DNA of 64,000 nucleotides from Bacteroidota bacterium (GCA_013285855.1 JABDGW010000001.1:6424-70423), one strand, 5' to 3'; positions 41,757 through 51,789 are shown, numbered from the stretch's first letter. Program-made: numbers and translations. Notes: generated by a model from the sequence alone, not told the origin.

Positions 41757-43706
41757 ATGATCAATACCAGAGCAAAGCTTTTTTCAAACTTTCATAAACA
41801 AAAGTTTTTGTGGCTGCTTGTATGCACCATGCACGCGTGTTTGTGTTTTTCACAAACAAAACATCTTGATAGTTTGCGCACCAATATCCTGCTTGCAAAA
41901 GATGATCATCAAAAATTAGAAGCGGTTTTTGCTTTGTGCAATGAAGCGAATTCTTTAAACCCGGATACTTTATATAAATATTGCACACTTGCAAAAATAA
42001 TTGCTACACAAAGAGGAAATAAAAATGATGTAATTCAGTCGGACTTATATAAGACGCAATTTTTTTTAAGGAAAGGACAGTTTGAATATGCTGAAGATTT
42101 GGATGATTCTTGCCTTTTTGTTATAAATAATACTGATAATATAAAGCTTAAAAACCGGTTCCTCATTTTAAGATCGAACCTGCTTATAAGATTGGACAGG
42201 CAAAAGGAATCAATGAGCAACAGCCTGCAGTTATTAAGTACGGCTGAAAAAATAAAAGATGTAGAAACGCAGGTGCGTGCAAAAATTTTAATTGGTTGGG
42301 CATATATGGAACTTGGCCAAAACCGCGATGCGCTCAATTGGTTCTTCACTGCTGAAAAACAACAAAAAACTTTACCTCAAAATCAATGGCAACCATTTTT
42401 GTATTCAAACATTGCAGCAGTATATAATGAGCTTAAGAAAAATGACTCCGCAGAATTCTATATAAAAAAATCTTTGAACGAAGCGCTTGCTATCAACGAT
42501 CTTTCTTACCTCGCTAACACATATTTTATTTACGGCGGCATTTGCGCTGATCTGCATGAAACAGCTAAAGCTGAAATGCTTTTAAAAAAAGGATTACAGG
42601 TAAGAGAAATTATTGGCGATCCTTTTTACATCGTTTCAGATATGTATCAAATGGGTTTGTTTTATGCAGATAACAATGAAACAGACAAAGGCATTGCTGC
42701 ATTGCAGGAAGGTATTTCAATGGCCTATAAAAACGGGCTGTTGGAAAAGCTTCCTATTTTATATACTGCGCTTGCAAGAAATTATAAGCTTGCGGGCAAC
42801 TATGTTCAATATAGTAAAACTGTAGATACGCTTTTGCTGCTGAAGGATTCTTTATACAAAAAAAATTCTGCAGATGCACTTGCAGAAATGCAGACAAAAT
42901 ATGAGGTTCAGAAAAAAGAAAATACAATTATTAAGCAGCACTATGATCTTGCAAAAAAGGATCTTTTTATATATGCAATCGGCGGGTTATTGGCAATAAC
43001 GCTGTTAAGTGGCTTTTTCTTTTTTCAGAACCGGAGAAAAAATCAGCGGTTAAAATTACAGGCGATAGAAATGGAGCAAAAGAAAAAATTAACCCATGCA
43101 GTAATGAAAGCAGAAGAAGACGAGCGTAAACGCATAGCGGAAGATCTGCACGACAGCGTGGCGCAAAAAATGGTAGTTGCTAAACTTAATCTTGAAGCGC
43201 TTGGAAATAGTTTAGAACTGGCAGATCAGAAAAAAACAATTTATAACAACATTAATGCGTTGTTAAAAGAATCAACAGCTGAAGTGAGAAGTTTAAGTCA
43301 CAGTATGATGCCGCATGCTTTTGAGCTTTATGGATTAACGAATTCAGTAAAAGATTTTCTTGATAAGATACACAAGAAAGATTTGAAAATAAATTTTAAT
43401 GCAGAAGGAGATTTTTCTGTGATTAAAGAGAACAAAGCATTATTGATTTATCGCATTATGCAGGAATGCATACAAAATGTATTAAAACATTCTGCTGCAA
43501 CAAGGCTTGATATATCAATGACCTGTGCAAATAACGAAGCTGATATTTTAATAGAAGACAATGGGTGCGGTTTTAATAAAAATGAAATAAATTATGGAAC
43601 CGGTTTAAAAAATATACAGTCAAGAATAGAATTCTTAAATGGTAAATCAGATATAAATAGCACACCCGGTAAAGGAACGGTTGTTGCTATCTACATATCT
43701 TTATAA
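41757..43706 (+). CDS. TPR-containing sensor histidine kinase (NarL partner type)
   Basis: A 649-residue kinase. A signal peptide or anchor (residues 15-32, ending FSQ) leads into a periplasmic TPR domain (residues 50-380), a transmembrane helix near 407-425, a short coiled coil, then a HisKA_3 dimerisation box (EDLHDSVAQKMVVAKLNLEA near 465) and a HATPase (MQECIQNVLKHS, DNGCGFN, TGLKNIQSRIEFL). The TPR domain would face the periplasm. It forms a pair with the response regulator beginning 27 bases later, which is split by a stop codon. The signal is unknown. Confidence 0.9.
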   Translation: MINTRAKLFSNFHKQKFLWLLVCTMHACLCFSQTKHLDSLRTNILLAKDDHQKLEAVFALCNEANSLNPDTLYKYCTLAKIIATQRGNKNDVIQSDLYKTQFFLRKGQFEYAEDLDDSCLFVINNTDNIKLKNRFLILRSNLLIRLDRQKESMSNSLQLLSTAEKIKDVETQVRAKILIGWAYMELGQNRDALNWFFTAEKQQKTLPQNQWQPFLYSNIAAVYNELKKNDSAEFYIKKSLNEALAINDLSYLANTYFIYGGICADLHETAKAEMLLKKGLQVREIIGDPFYIVSDMYQMGLFYADNNETDKGIAALQEGISMAYKNGLLEKLPILYTALARNYKLAGNYVQYSKTVDTLLLLKDSLYKKNSADALAEMQTKYEVQKKENTIIKQHYDLAKKDLFIYAIGGLLAITLLSGFFFFQNRRKNQRLKLQAIEMEQKKKLTHAVMKAEEDERKRIAEDLHDSVAQKMVVAKLNLEALGNSLELADQKKTIYNNINALLKESTAEVRSLSHSMMPHAFELYGLTNSVKDFLDKIHKKDLKINFNAEGDFSVIKENKALLIYRIMQECIQNVLKHSAATRLDISMTCANNEADILIEDNGCGFNKNEINYGTGLKNIQSRIEFLNGKSDINSTPGKGTVVAIYISL

Positions 43707-43733
43707 GAACAAATAATTATTTAAATTTTCTAA

Positions 43734-44381
43734 GTGAGTGAACCTATAATACATCTTGCAATTTTGGATGATCACCAGATAGTGATTGATGGCCTTAAAT
43801 TATTATTACAGGCTGCTCCCGAATTGAATATTGATGCTGAAGCAAACTCGGCAGAAGAAATGCTTGAACAGCTTAAAACAAAAAAAATAGATGTTATTCT
43901 TACTGATATAACAATGCCGCATGGTATGAACGGCTATGATTTTTCACTTAAAATAAAACAGGAAATGCCTGAGATAAAAATACTGGCGCTTTCCATGAGT
44001 GAAGAATGAGGAATGATCACCCGGATGATTGAAACAGCTAAGGTAGATGGCTATATTCCCAAGTCTGCAGGCCAGCAGGAATTGCTAACAGCCATCAAAG
44101 AAATTTCTTCAGGAAGAAAATATTTTTCTACCGATGCGTTGCAGCAATATGAAATATATAAGCATACTAAAAATGAAAACCAGGAACTGAATCTTACGCC
44201 GAGAGAATTAGAAATTATTCAGTGCATTATAAAATATTACAGCAATAAGCAAATTGCAGACACCCTTTTTATAAGTGAGCGCACTGTTGAAACACACCGC
44301 AAAAATATCTACCGTAAAACCCAAACAAAAGGCGAAGCTTCGCTAATACAATTTGTAAGAGAACACAACATACTATCTTAA
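43734..44381 (+). pseudogene. NarL/FixJ-type response regulator interrupted by an in-frame UGA
   Basis: One continuous frame encodes a full receiver and LuxR output, broken by TGA at 44007-44009. The first part (43734-44009, GTG start) has the acidic pair DDH and the phospho-acceptor Asp in TDITMPHG, and ends MSEE. Reading on in the same frame gives GMITRMIETAKVDGYIPKSAG, the rest of the receiver, then a LuxR helix-turn-helix (LTPRELEIIQCI, ISERTVETHRKNIY). A second start at ATG 44013 is open but leaves a headless output domain. Causes could be a nonsense mutation (CGA or AGA to TGA), UGA read-through or a sequencing error. Confidence 0.75.
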
Positions 44382-44440
44382 ACGAGCAACCCATTCTTCT
44401 AAAAGCCGTATGTATTAAACGATTCGTGCCTTATAAATTT

Positions 44441-44454
44441 ACCCAAGTTTGGGT
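44441..44454. promoter_or_regulatory. Palindrome ACCCAAGTTTGGGT, possible activator site
   Basis: Two 6-base arms around GT, placed directly upstream of the -33 TTG of the next promoter. The centre lies about 46 bases before the expected start site, a classic activator position for NarL/FixJ-type regulators. The binding partner is inferred from the adjacent, broken regulator gene. Confidence 0.4.
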
Positions 44455-44455
44455 A

Positions 44456-44487
44456 TTGACTTTCTCGTCATCATCATTATACATTTG
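44456..44487 (+). promoter_or_regulatory. Promoter of the T9SS-exported protein
   Basis: -33 TTG at 44456-44458 and perfect -7 TACATTTG at 44480-44487, 21 bases apart. Transcription would begin near 44493 and leave a leader of about 85 bases before the ATG at 44578. Confidence 0.65.
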
Positions 44488-44577
44488 ATAATTGAAAAAA
44501 CTGCTTTTTTAATCTTGCAAACCAATACTTAATAAATTTTCACTTTTTATCCTTTAATCAAACATAAAATCGTTCAA

Positions 44578-47319
44578 ATGAAACAAAAAATTTTACTCTT
44601 ATTGCTGCTCGCAGGTATTTTTTTCAGCGCTGCAAAAGCAAATGAAAGCGAGCCAAACGATACAAGGGCACAGGCAAATGTGCTGCCGCTAAATGGTAAT
44701 AATACCGGAGCAATTGGAACAGCTACTGATGTGGATTGGTATAAAGTAACCACTACTACTGATGGACAACTGAATCTTACGCTTGCCGTATCAAATGGGT
44801 TATATACTTATTTCACTATTTATGATAATGACGGAACAACAGTGCTGCAATCAACTTATACTGCAGGTACTTCTTCTTATAGTGTAGATGGATTGGCTGT
44901 AGGTACATATTATATACAAATCTACCCTTATTATCCAGGGCAGATGCCTGCTTACACGCTGTCAAATACACTAACTGCTGCCACACCGGCAAATGATGCA
45001 GAGCCTGACAGTACCCGTGCACAAGCCCTCGTACTTCCGCTTAATGGAAGCAAAACCGGGCATATTGGTTATTATTACAATCATCACCGCGACTCAGTTG
45101 ATGTATACAAAGTAACAACTACCGCTGACGGAAGGCTTCGTTTAACAATGGCATCTGCAAATGGCCAGAATGTATATATTGATCTTTATGATAATAATGG
45201 AACCATTTTATTAGGAAGTGCTTATACAGCGGGTACTGCAGTTTTGGTAGATAAAGATGGTTTAGCTGCAGGAACTTATTATGTAAGAATACACACTTAT
45301 TATACAACTGAGTTTGCACCATATACTTTATCAGATAGCTTATTTGTACCAACCATTGCAAACGATGTTGAACCAGACAGTACTCGTGCACAAGCCCTTG
45401 TACTCCCGCTTAATGGAAGTAAAACCGGCCATATAGGTTATTATTATAATAATCACCGGGATAGTGTTGATTGGTACAAAGTGACTACTAATGCAGACGG
45501 CAGGTTGCGCTTAACTATGACATCTGCAAATGGTCAGAATGTATATGCTAATCTTTTTGATAATAACGGCACCACTTTATTGGCTAGTGCCTATACCGCC
45601 AGTTCTGCTGTTTTGGTAAATCTGGATGGTCTTGCCGCCGGCACTTATTATATAAGAGTAAATACATATTATAATACTGAATTTGCACCCTATACTTTAT
45701 CGGATAGTTTATTTAAACCAACTGAGGCAAATGATGCAGAACCGGACAGCACAAAAGCTACAGCGCTTACTTTGCCTTTAAATGGAAGTGTTACGGGGCA
45801 TGTTAATTACTATTATAATAATCACCGCGACTCAGTTGATGAATATAAACTCACAACAAATGCTGATGGAAACATTAATTTAAATCTTTCCATACTAAAT
45901 AATACGCCTGTTTTCTTTAATTTATACGATAATGATGGCACAACATTATTACATCAGCAATATACACCTGGTAATGACAACTATAATGTAGACGGGCTTG
46001 CGCAGGGTACTTATTATGTAAAGGTTTTCACTTACTATAATAACCAGTTTGCTCCATATACATTAAAAAATACATTGTCAACTTATAATGCCAATGATGC
46101 AGAACCAAATAAATATGCAAAACAGGCGAAAACCCTCAATTCAGACCAGGATAACTCCGGGCATGTGAATTTTTATTACAACAATGTTCGTGATAGTATA
46201 GATTGGTTCAAGATTAATTACACAGGTAAGAATGGTAATATGTCTGTAACATTAAAAGTTATACAAAATATTACCGGAGCTGCCCAGAATGCCTACATGC
46301 AAATTTACAAAGACACTACAGTTGCTCCTGTTTACAGTGCTTACACTACCACTACTGAAACAGCAAACTTAACAGGCCTTGCACAAGGGTATTATTATGT
46401 TCGCATTTTTGAATATTTTAATAATCAATTTACAGCTTATACTGTAACACCAACTTTCGTTCAAACAAAAGCGCTAATTGTAACCACTTCTTATGATACA
46501 ATACCAAACTGCTCATTAAATACAATTACATATAAGTTAAGCAAGAGTCATTCGCCTTACAGCGTTACATTGTTTAGGTTTGGCACCCGCTATACTACAG
46601 CATCTGCAAAAGGTGGCACTATAACATTTGACAGCCTGCCTGTTGGTATATATTACGCAACAGTTTATGGCGACGGCGCAACAGGTACTGCAAAAGGAAG
46701 AAGCGATACTATTTCACTAATGGCTGCGCCAACAAATACACAAACGTTAACAATAAAAGCCACACAGGCAAAGCTTAGCTGGACCAAAGTGACATGCGCA
46801 TCTTATGATTCAGTTCAGTATCGTGTGCATGGTACAGGTGCATGGACAGGAATTGCCACAACCGGCAATGTTGCGAGCTATATACTAACGGGACTTACAC
46901 CTAATACATCTTACGACTGGCGTGTTGCAGCTATTGATTCAGAGGATGGAATGTCTGTAATAAGCGCCTTTACAAGTGTTGTTACATTTGCCACATCTGC
47001 TTCACTTGTTGCTGATGAAAACAACAACCAGGAAGATGTTAGTGTAAATAACAAGAATGCAGGTTTGATAAACGTTTCACCAAATCCTGTCAGCAGCTAT
47101 TTTACTATTCATCACAAAATATCAACACAACAAAAACTAACTGCTTCATTGTTTGATTTTAGTGGAAAAGCAGTTTGGTCATCCGGTTCAATAAATGCCG
47201 ATGCACTAAACGGCAAGAAAGTAATAGTAAACCAGTTTGGAAGCGGCTTGTATTATCTTAAAATAACTGATGCACAGGGTGCAGTTTTAGGAACTATAAA
47301 AGTTTCCATAACAAAATAA
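44578..47319 (+). CDS. Large exported protein with five PPC-type domains, fn3-like region and T9SS sorting domain
   Basis: A 913-residue secreted protein. After a signal peptide (MKQKILLLLLLAGIFFSAAKA) come five pre-peptidase-C-type beta-sandwich repeats of about 120 residues, each opening ANDAEPDST..A and closing GTYYVRI.TYY..EFAPYTL. Residues about 720-805 form a fibronectin III-like domain, and residues 832-913 are a type A T9SS sorting domain (INVSPNPVSSYFTI ... GLYYLKITD). No catalytic domain is visible, so it may bind a surface or polymer. Repeats two and three are near-identical in protein but differ at many synonymous sites. A terminator follows. Confidence 0.9.
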   Translation: MKQKILLLLLLAGIFFSAAKANESEPNDTRAQANVLPLNGNNTGAIGTATDVDWYKVTTTTDGQLNLTLAVSNGLYTYFTIYDNDGTTVLQSTYTAGTSSYSVDGLAVGTYYIQIYPYYPGQMPAYTLSNTLTAATPANDAEPDSTRAQALVLPLNGSKTGHIGYYYNHHRDSVDVYKVTTTADGRLRLTMASANGQNVYIDLYDNNGTILLGSAYTAGTAVLVDKDGLAAGTYYVRIHTYYTTEFAPYTLSDSLFVPTIANDVEPDSTRAQALVLPLNGSKTGHIGYYYNNHRDSVDWYKVTTNADGRLRLTMTSANGQNVYANLFDNNGTTLLASAYTASSAVLVNLDGLAAGTYYIRVNTYYNTEFAPYTLSDSLFKPTEANDAEPDSTKATALTLPLNGSVTGHVNYYYNNHRDSVDEYKLTTNADGNINLNLSILNNTPVFFNLYDNDGTTLLHQQYTPGNDNYNVDGLAQGTYYVKVFTYYNNQFAPYTLKNTLSTYNANDAEPNKYAKQAKTLNSDQDNSGHVNFYYNNVRDSIDWFKINYTGKNGNMSVTLKVIQNITGAAQNAYMQIYKDTTVAPVYSAYTTTTETANLTGLAQGYYYVRIFEYFNNQFTAYTVTPTFVQTKALIVTTSYDTIPNCSLNTITYKLSKSHSPYSVTLFRFGTRYTTASAKGGTITFDSLPVGIYYATVYGDGATGTAKGRSDTISLMAAPTNTQTLTIKATQAKLSWTKVTCASYDSVQYRVHGTGAWTGIATTGNVASYILTGLTPNTSYDWRVAAIDSEDGMSVISAFTSVVTFATSASLVADENNNQEDVSVNNKNAGLINVSPNPVSSYFTIHHKISTQQKLTASLFDFSGKAVWSSGSINADALNGKKVIVNQFGSGLYYLKITDAQGAVLGTIKVSITK

Positions 47320-47339
47320 ACTACCCTATACTAAACATG

Positions 47340-47369
47340 AAACCCGTTGTAAAAACAGCGGGTTTTTTT
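47340..47369 (+). terminator. Rho-independent terminator
   Basis: AAACCCG (47340-47346) pairs with CGGGTTT (47359-47365), then more T. It ends the T9SS protein gene. Confidence 0.75.
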
Positions 47370-47519
47370 ATTCTAATTTTATGGATGCACTCAGCATATA
47401 ACAGTGAACAAATTATTTGGTTTGCAGTTGCATTAATAATTGTTTACATCAGAAAGTGGTTTTGTAATTTTAAGTGCATTTACAGTAATTAAGTTTAAAT
47501 CGTATTTAGTACTTGCCTC

Positions 47520-50099
47520 ATGAAATATATACTTATCACTTTATTATTCATTAATAATATTTCGTTTGCACAACAAGCACAATGGCCAATATTAAAACAT
47601 TACGAAGGTGAATACATTGATAAAATTGCTATGCCTGTTGGTGGTATTGGTACAGGAGATATTTCCATTGCCGGAAATGGCCAATGGCAGGACGTAGAGA
47701 TTATGAATAAACCGGGCATGGGTTTTTATGGTGCGACATCGCCAAAGCAGGCTCCCTGTTTTATGGTATTTACAAAAGCACAAAATGGTGAAAAAAAATC
47801 AAAAACATTAACCGGCCCAATTCCATTATCAGAATATGCAGGCGCCCAGGGAAGCACGGCACCTAATCATGGTTTGCCACGTTTTGAACAGGCAAGCTTT
47901 GATGCTGCTTATCCGTTTGCAACCGTCAATCTTGAAGATAGCAACATGCCTGTTTCTGCAAAAGCAAAAGTGTTCAATCCGTTCATTCCCGGCGATGAAA
48001 TAAACAGCGGAATTCCTGTTGCTGTAATTCGTTATGAGATAAAAAATAAAACCAATGCGCCACTTACAGTTGCTGTTGCCGGCTCATTAGATAATTTTAT
48101 AGGCATGGATGGTTCAAAAGTTGAATTCAATTCGTTTGACCGGAGCCTTAATTTACTCGGTGCAAATAACAATCGCAATACTTTTAAACAAATCCATACA
48201 CTTGCCGGAATTTACATGACATCAGATAGCGTTGATAAAAATTCCTCTGCATGGGGAACCATTGCTTTAACAACGCCTGATGTTGGTAATGATTATACAA
48301 TAAGTTACAGAACACAATTTAATACGAAAGGCTGGGGCACAAATTTTACAGATATGTGGGATGATTTTTCGGATGATGGCATGTTCAAGAATATAACATT
48401 TGATACCAAATTAGATGACCCGCGAGCCGCTTTATCAGTAGAATTTCAGTTGGCAGCTAATGAAACAAAAACAATAGAATTTTTATTAACCTGGAATTTT
48501 CCCAACCGTAAAGACTGGAATGATGATTCTATTATCGGCAATTATTATTCTACGTTGTATAATGATGCATGGGATGTTGCAGAAAAAACGTTGCCTCAAA
48601 TTCCTGCGCTCGAAGCAAAAACACTTGACTTCGTTGATCTCATCATCAATAGTAATTATCCTGATGTTGTAAAAGAAGCTGCTTTATTCAATAGCAGCAC
48701 ACTTCGCTCGCAAACTACGTTTCGTAATAAAGACGGTTATTTTTTCGGATGGGAAGGTGTGTTTGCTTCAACAGGTTCATGTTATGGCAACTGTGCACAT
48801 GTATGGAATTATGAATATGCTACGCCGTTTTTATTTGGTGATCTTGCTATGAAAATGCGTGAAGTGGATTACAAATATGCATTGGATGATAGCTCCGGCT
48901 TAATGAGTTTTCGTGTATCGTTACCTTTTAATAAAAAAGCAAACTGGAAAGTTGCTGCAGCTGATGGACAAATGGGTGCCATCATGAAAACATATCGTGA
49001 ATGGCAATTATCTGGTGATGATAATTTTTTGAAAGAATTATATCCTAATATTAAAAAAGCATTATCATTTGCATGGATTCCTGATGGATGGGATGCCAAT
49101 AAAGATGGAGTGATGGAAGGTTGCCAGCACAACACGATGGATATAGAATATTTTGGCCCAAACCCTGAAATAGAGTTCTGGTATCTCGGCGCATTAAAAG
49201 CTGCAGCAGCAATGGCGCATTATATGAAGGATGCGACATTTGAAAATACCTGCACCACACTTTTTATTAATGGTAGTAAATGGACGGATGAAAATATTTT
49301 CAACGGAGAATTTTATTACCAGAAAATACAACCTGCAAAAAGTAAAAATGATATTGCATTTGGATTAAGCGCTGGCATGGGCGCAAAAGATGTTTCCAAT
49401 CCTGATTTTCAGATTGGTGAAGGTTGTTTGGTGGATCAACTGGTTGGTCAGAACATGGCATTCATTTGCGGGCTTGGTTATCTTGCCGATTCAAACCATA
49501 TAAAAAAAGCATTGCAAAGTATCTGGAAGTACAATCACGTAAACACGTTCGGTGATCATTTCAACAACATGCGCTCTTATGCTTTGGGCGATGAATCAGG
49601 ATTGATGCTTACTGCTTATCCTGATCCTTCAAAACGCCCCGCTGTTCCATTGTCTTATGGCTTTGAAGCATGGACAGGCCTTGAATATACTGCAGCAACA
49701 GGAATGATTTATGAAGGTTTAAATAATGAAGCACAACAAGTAATTACCGATGTGCGCAACCGGTATGATGGTTATAAGCGCAATCCATTTAATGAAGAAG
49801 AATGTGGCAATCATTATGCACGTGCGATGGCAAGCTGGTCAACAATAATTGCACTGAGTGGGTTTAATTATTCAGGTGTAAGCAAAACATTTACTATTAC
49901 TACAAAACCCGGAAATTACTTTTGGTCAAACGGGCATGCATGGGGAAGTGCAATTGTATCTGGTAATAAACTCAGCATCTCCGTTCACTACGGCAAACTT
50001 GATGTGCAAACTGTGCGGTTGAATGATGGAAGATTATTAAAGCTGAAAAAGCAAATAACGATTGCAGAGAATAATTCAGAAGAATTTCAAATGCAATAA
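47520..50099 (+). CDS. GH116-family glycoside hydrolase (GBA2-like)
   Basis: An 859-residue exported enzyme. A signal peptide (residues 1-18, SFAQ) precedes a beta-sandwich domain (residues 30-330) and an alpha/alpha-barrel. The start of the mature protein, IAMPVGGIGTGDISI, is typical of GH116/DUF608. HVWNYEYATPFLFG near residue 425 should carry the nucleophile Glu, and EGCQHNTMDIEYFGPN near residue 535 the acid/base Asp, by analogy to characterised GH116 enzymes. Family members hydrolyse beta-glucosides, including glucosylceramide, or xylosides. It stands alone; substrate is open. Confidence 0.87.
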   Translation: MKYILITLLFINNISFAQQAQWPILKHYEGEYIDKIAMPVGGIGTGDISIAGNGQWQDVEIMNKPGMGFYGATSPKQAPCFMVFTKAQNGEKKSKTLTGPIPLSEYAGAQGSTAPNHGLPRFEQASFDAAYPFATVNLEDSNMPVSAKAKVFNPFIPGDEINSGIPVAVIRYEIKNKTNAPLTVAVAGSLDNFIGMDGSKVEFNSFDRSLNLLGANNNRNTFKQIHTLAGIYMTSDSVDKNSSAWGTIALTTPDVGNDYTISYRTQFNTKGWGTNFTDMWDDFSDDGMFKNITFDTKLDDPRAALSVEFQLAANETKTIEFLLTWNFPNRKDWNDDSIIGNYYSTLYNDAWDVAEKTLPQIPALEAKTLDFVDLIINSNYPDVVKEAALFNSSTLRSQTTFRNKDGYFFGWEGVFASTGSCYGNCAHVWNYEYATPFLFGDLAMKMREVDYKYALDDSSGLMSFRVSLPFNKKANWKVAAADGQMGAIMKTYREWQLSGDDNFLKELYPNIKKALSFAWIPDGWDANKDGVMEGCQHNTMDIEYFGPNPEIEFWYLGALKAAAAMAHYMKDATFENTCTTLFINGSKWTDENIFNGEFYYQKIQPAKSKNDIAFGLSAGMGAKDVSNPDFQIGEGCLVDQLVGQNMAFICGLGYLADSNHIKKALQSIWKYNHVNTFGDHFNNMRSYALGDESGLMLTAYPDPSKRPAVPLSYGFEAWTGLEYTAATGMIYEGLNNEAQQVITDVRNRYDGYKRNPFNEEECGNHYARAMASWSTIIALSGFNYSGVSKTFTITTKPGNYFWSNGHAWGSAIVSGNKLSISVHYGKLDVQTVRLNDGRLLKLKKQITIAENNSEEFQMQ

Positions 50100-50123
50100 A
50101 TTTATTGATCCCTGTCAATGCAA

Positions 50124-50813
50124 TTACTGCGGAGAAGCAATATAAATATCCATTACTTTCTTGCCTTTAAAATGAATGAAAATTGCAGTGCATATTTTTT
50201 GATTGTTTACATTAACAATTTCAAAAGCAATTCCATCCTTCACAGCATCATAAACAGTAAATTTTTTAGTATCTTCTTCATTCTGTTTTACTTTATGAAT
50301 CTCCGGAAAAGCTTTCTGTATTTCATTTAATGAACTATACACATGAATACCATTTCCGGTGTTGAAAAAAGATGAAGTTGTACGCACCTGCTGTACAGAC
50401 TTTTCACGCATGCCGGTATCTTTATAAGCAGTATAAATATCCAACTGCGTTTTATTATTGTGTTCATCATTTTTTTTACCATACCATGTAAGCCATGCTT
50501 TTCCCATCGCAGCGTCACTCATATCAGGCTTGCCAAATAATTGCTCAAGGCTGTCAGCATTTGTGTTCAACACAGCTCTTCCAATTTTTTCACCCGGAAC
50601 AATTAATTTATCTGACCCTGTTGTGTTGATTGGATTGGTAATGCCCGTATCATTACTTAAATCATTCCTGTTGGTGTCAACAATTTTATTGTTGTTTCCT
50701 GTATCAAGTATTGCTGTGTTTGTATCAATTGAAGTATTATTTTGCGCTGATCTATTATTGTTATTACATGCAAACAATAATACCGTAACAATTATAAAAG
50801 AAAGTTTTTTCAT
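50124..50813 (-). CDS. Lipoprotein of the ECF sigma locus
   Basis: A 229-residue lipoprotein: MKKLSFIIVTVLLFAC gives the signal and lipobox, followed by an Asn/Thr/Asp-rich linker (residues 17-65) and a folded domain from about residue 70. I start at the ATG at 50813, not at the frame opening at 50852. No family is recognised. It follows the sigma factor and single-helix protein genes on the same strand, 44 bases after the latter, and may be part of their regulon or sensing path. Confidence 0.72.
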   Translation of the reverse strand: MKKLSFIIVTVLLFACNNNNRSAQNNTSIDTNTAILDTGNNNKIVDTNRNDLSNDTGITNPINTTGSDKLIVPGEKIGRAVLNTNADSLEQLFGKPDMSDAAMGKAWLTWYGKKNDEHNNKTQLDIYTAYKDTGMREKSVQQVRTTSSFFNTGNGIHVYSSLNEIQKAFPEIHKVKQNEEDTKKFTVYDAVKDGIAFEIVNVNNQKICTAIFIHFKGKKVMDIYIASPQ

Positions 50814-50857
50814 ATCATCGTTCAATAAGAAACAAAACTGTTCCAGGTACAACGGGT

Positions 50858-51208
50858 TTATTTATGCAGCATTTGAATAATAACATAGCCTAAAATGCAA
50901 AGCAGTATTACAGCTATCACAGCAATAATTTCCCAGGAAAGAGTATTAACTCCTCTCTTGTTTTTTATTTTTTTATCTGCAAGCCTGCTATGCAAATCTT
51001 CGTTTATTTGCTGTGCAAAAACATTAATTTTTTCTGCTGAAGAAAATTGCTGCAAACCTTCAACGCCATCGTCAACGAAAGAAGAATCAGCCATTTTTTT
51101 TTCTACAGCATGCGCATCTTCTTTAGTTGATTTTCCATTTATATAGTTCATCAACTGTTCTTCATTCAGCTCATCATCAGCATTCCATATATTGTTCAAA
51201 TCTTCCAT
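50858..51208 (-). CDS. Small single-helix membrane protein, probable anti-sigma partner
   Basis: A 116-residue protein: an acidic cytoplasmic N-terminal half (EEQLMNYINGKSTKEDAHAVEKKM, resembling an anti-sigma zinc-finger-like or ASD segment) and one membrane helix near the C-terminus (EIIAVIAVILLCILGYVII). It begins 2 bases after the sigma factor gene, the usual arrangement for an anti-sigma factor. It lacks a FecR domain and is much shorter than classic anti-sigma proteins. The role is inferred from layout. Confidence 0.7.
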   Translation of the reverse strand: MEDLNNIWNADDELNEEQLMNYINGKSTKEDAHAVEKKMADSSFVDDGVEGLQQFSSAEKINVFAQQINEDLHSRLADKKIKNKRGVNTLSWEIIAVIAVILLCILGYVIIQMLHK

Positions 51209-51210
51209 TA

Positions 51211-51789
51211 TTATTTATGCAGCTTTTTTTCAACAAGCAGTTTAAGATTACGCTTACCATTTTGTATAAAGCTCTTTACCTGTAATAAACTAAAGCCTGT
51301 TTGTTCACTAATTTGCTGGTAAGATTTTTTTTCAAGATAAAATAAAGTTATGCATGTTTTCTGATCATCATTCAATTCATCCAGCGAAGCTTCCAGCAAT
51401 AAAAGCAATTTTTCTTTTTCCAGCTCACGCTGCAAAAAATTTTCTTCCTCTGCAATATTTTCTTTGATATCATTTACAGGTTTCACATCGTGTTTGCGCA
51501 ATTGCATCAGGCAATGGTTGCGCGCAATTGTATATAACCAGCTTTTAAAATACTGTACAGGATAGCGCTGCAGTTCATGAATCACTTTTAAAAAGATCTG
51601 CTGAACTGCATCTTTTGCAGCTTCTTCATTCTTTAAATATTTCATGCACACACCAAGCAACAATAAAGTATAACGCTGCAGTAAAACACCGAGCAAATAG
51701 TTATCGCGGGTATTATGATATTGCAGTAATAAATCCTGGTCGCTTGTATGTTTAAATTCTTTCCCGTTCAATGTGTAAGTCTTATTCAA
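51211..51789 (-). CDS. ECF-type RNA polymerase sigma factor
   Basis: A 192-residue sigma factor of the ECF group. Region 2 includes GVCMKYLKNEEAAKDAVQQIFLKV and FKSWLYTIARNHCLMQLRK, for -10-type recognition. Region 4 is a helix-turn-helix, LFYLEKKSYQQISEQTG...VKSFIQNGKRNLKLL. It is the first gene of a three-gene operon with the small membrane protein and a lipoprotein. The target promoter set is unknown. Confidence 0.92.
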   Translation of the reverse strand: MNKTYTLNGKEFKHTSDQDLLLQYHNTRDNYLLGVLLQRYTLLLLGVCMKYLKNEEAAKDAVQQIFLKVIHELQRYPVQYFKSWLYTIARNHCLMQLRKHDVKPVNDIKENIAEEENFLQRELEKEKLLLLLEASLDELNDDQKTCITLFYLEKKSYQQISEQTGFSLLQVKSFIQNGKRNLKLLVEKKLHK

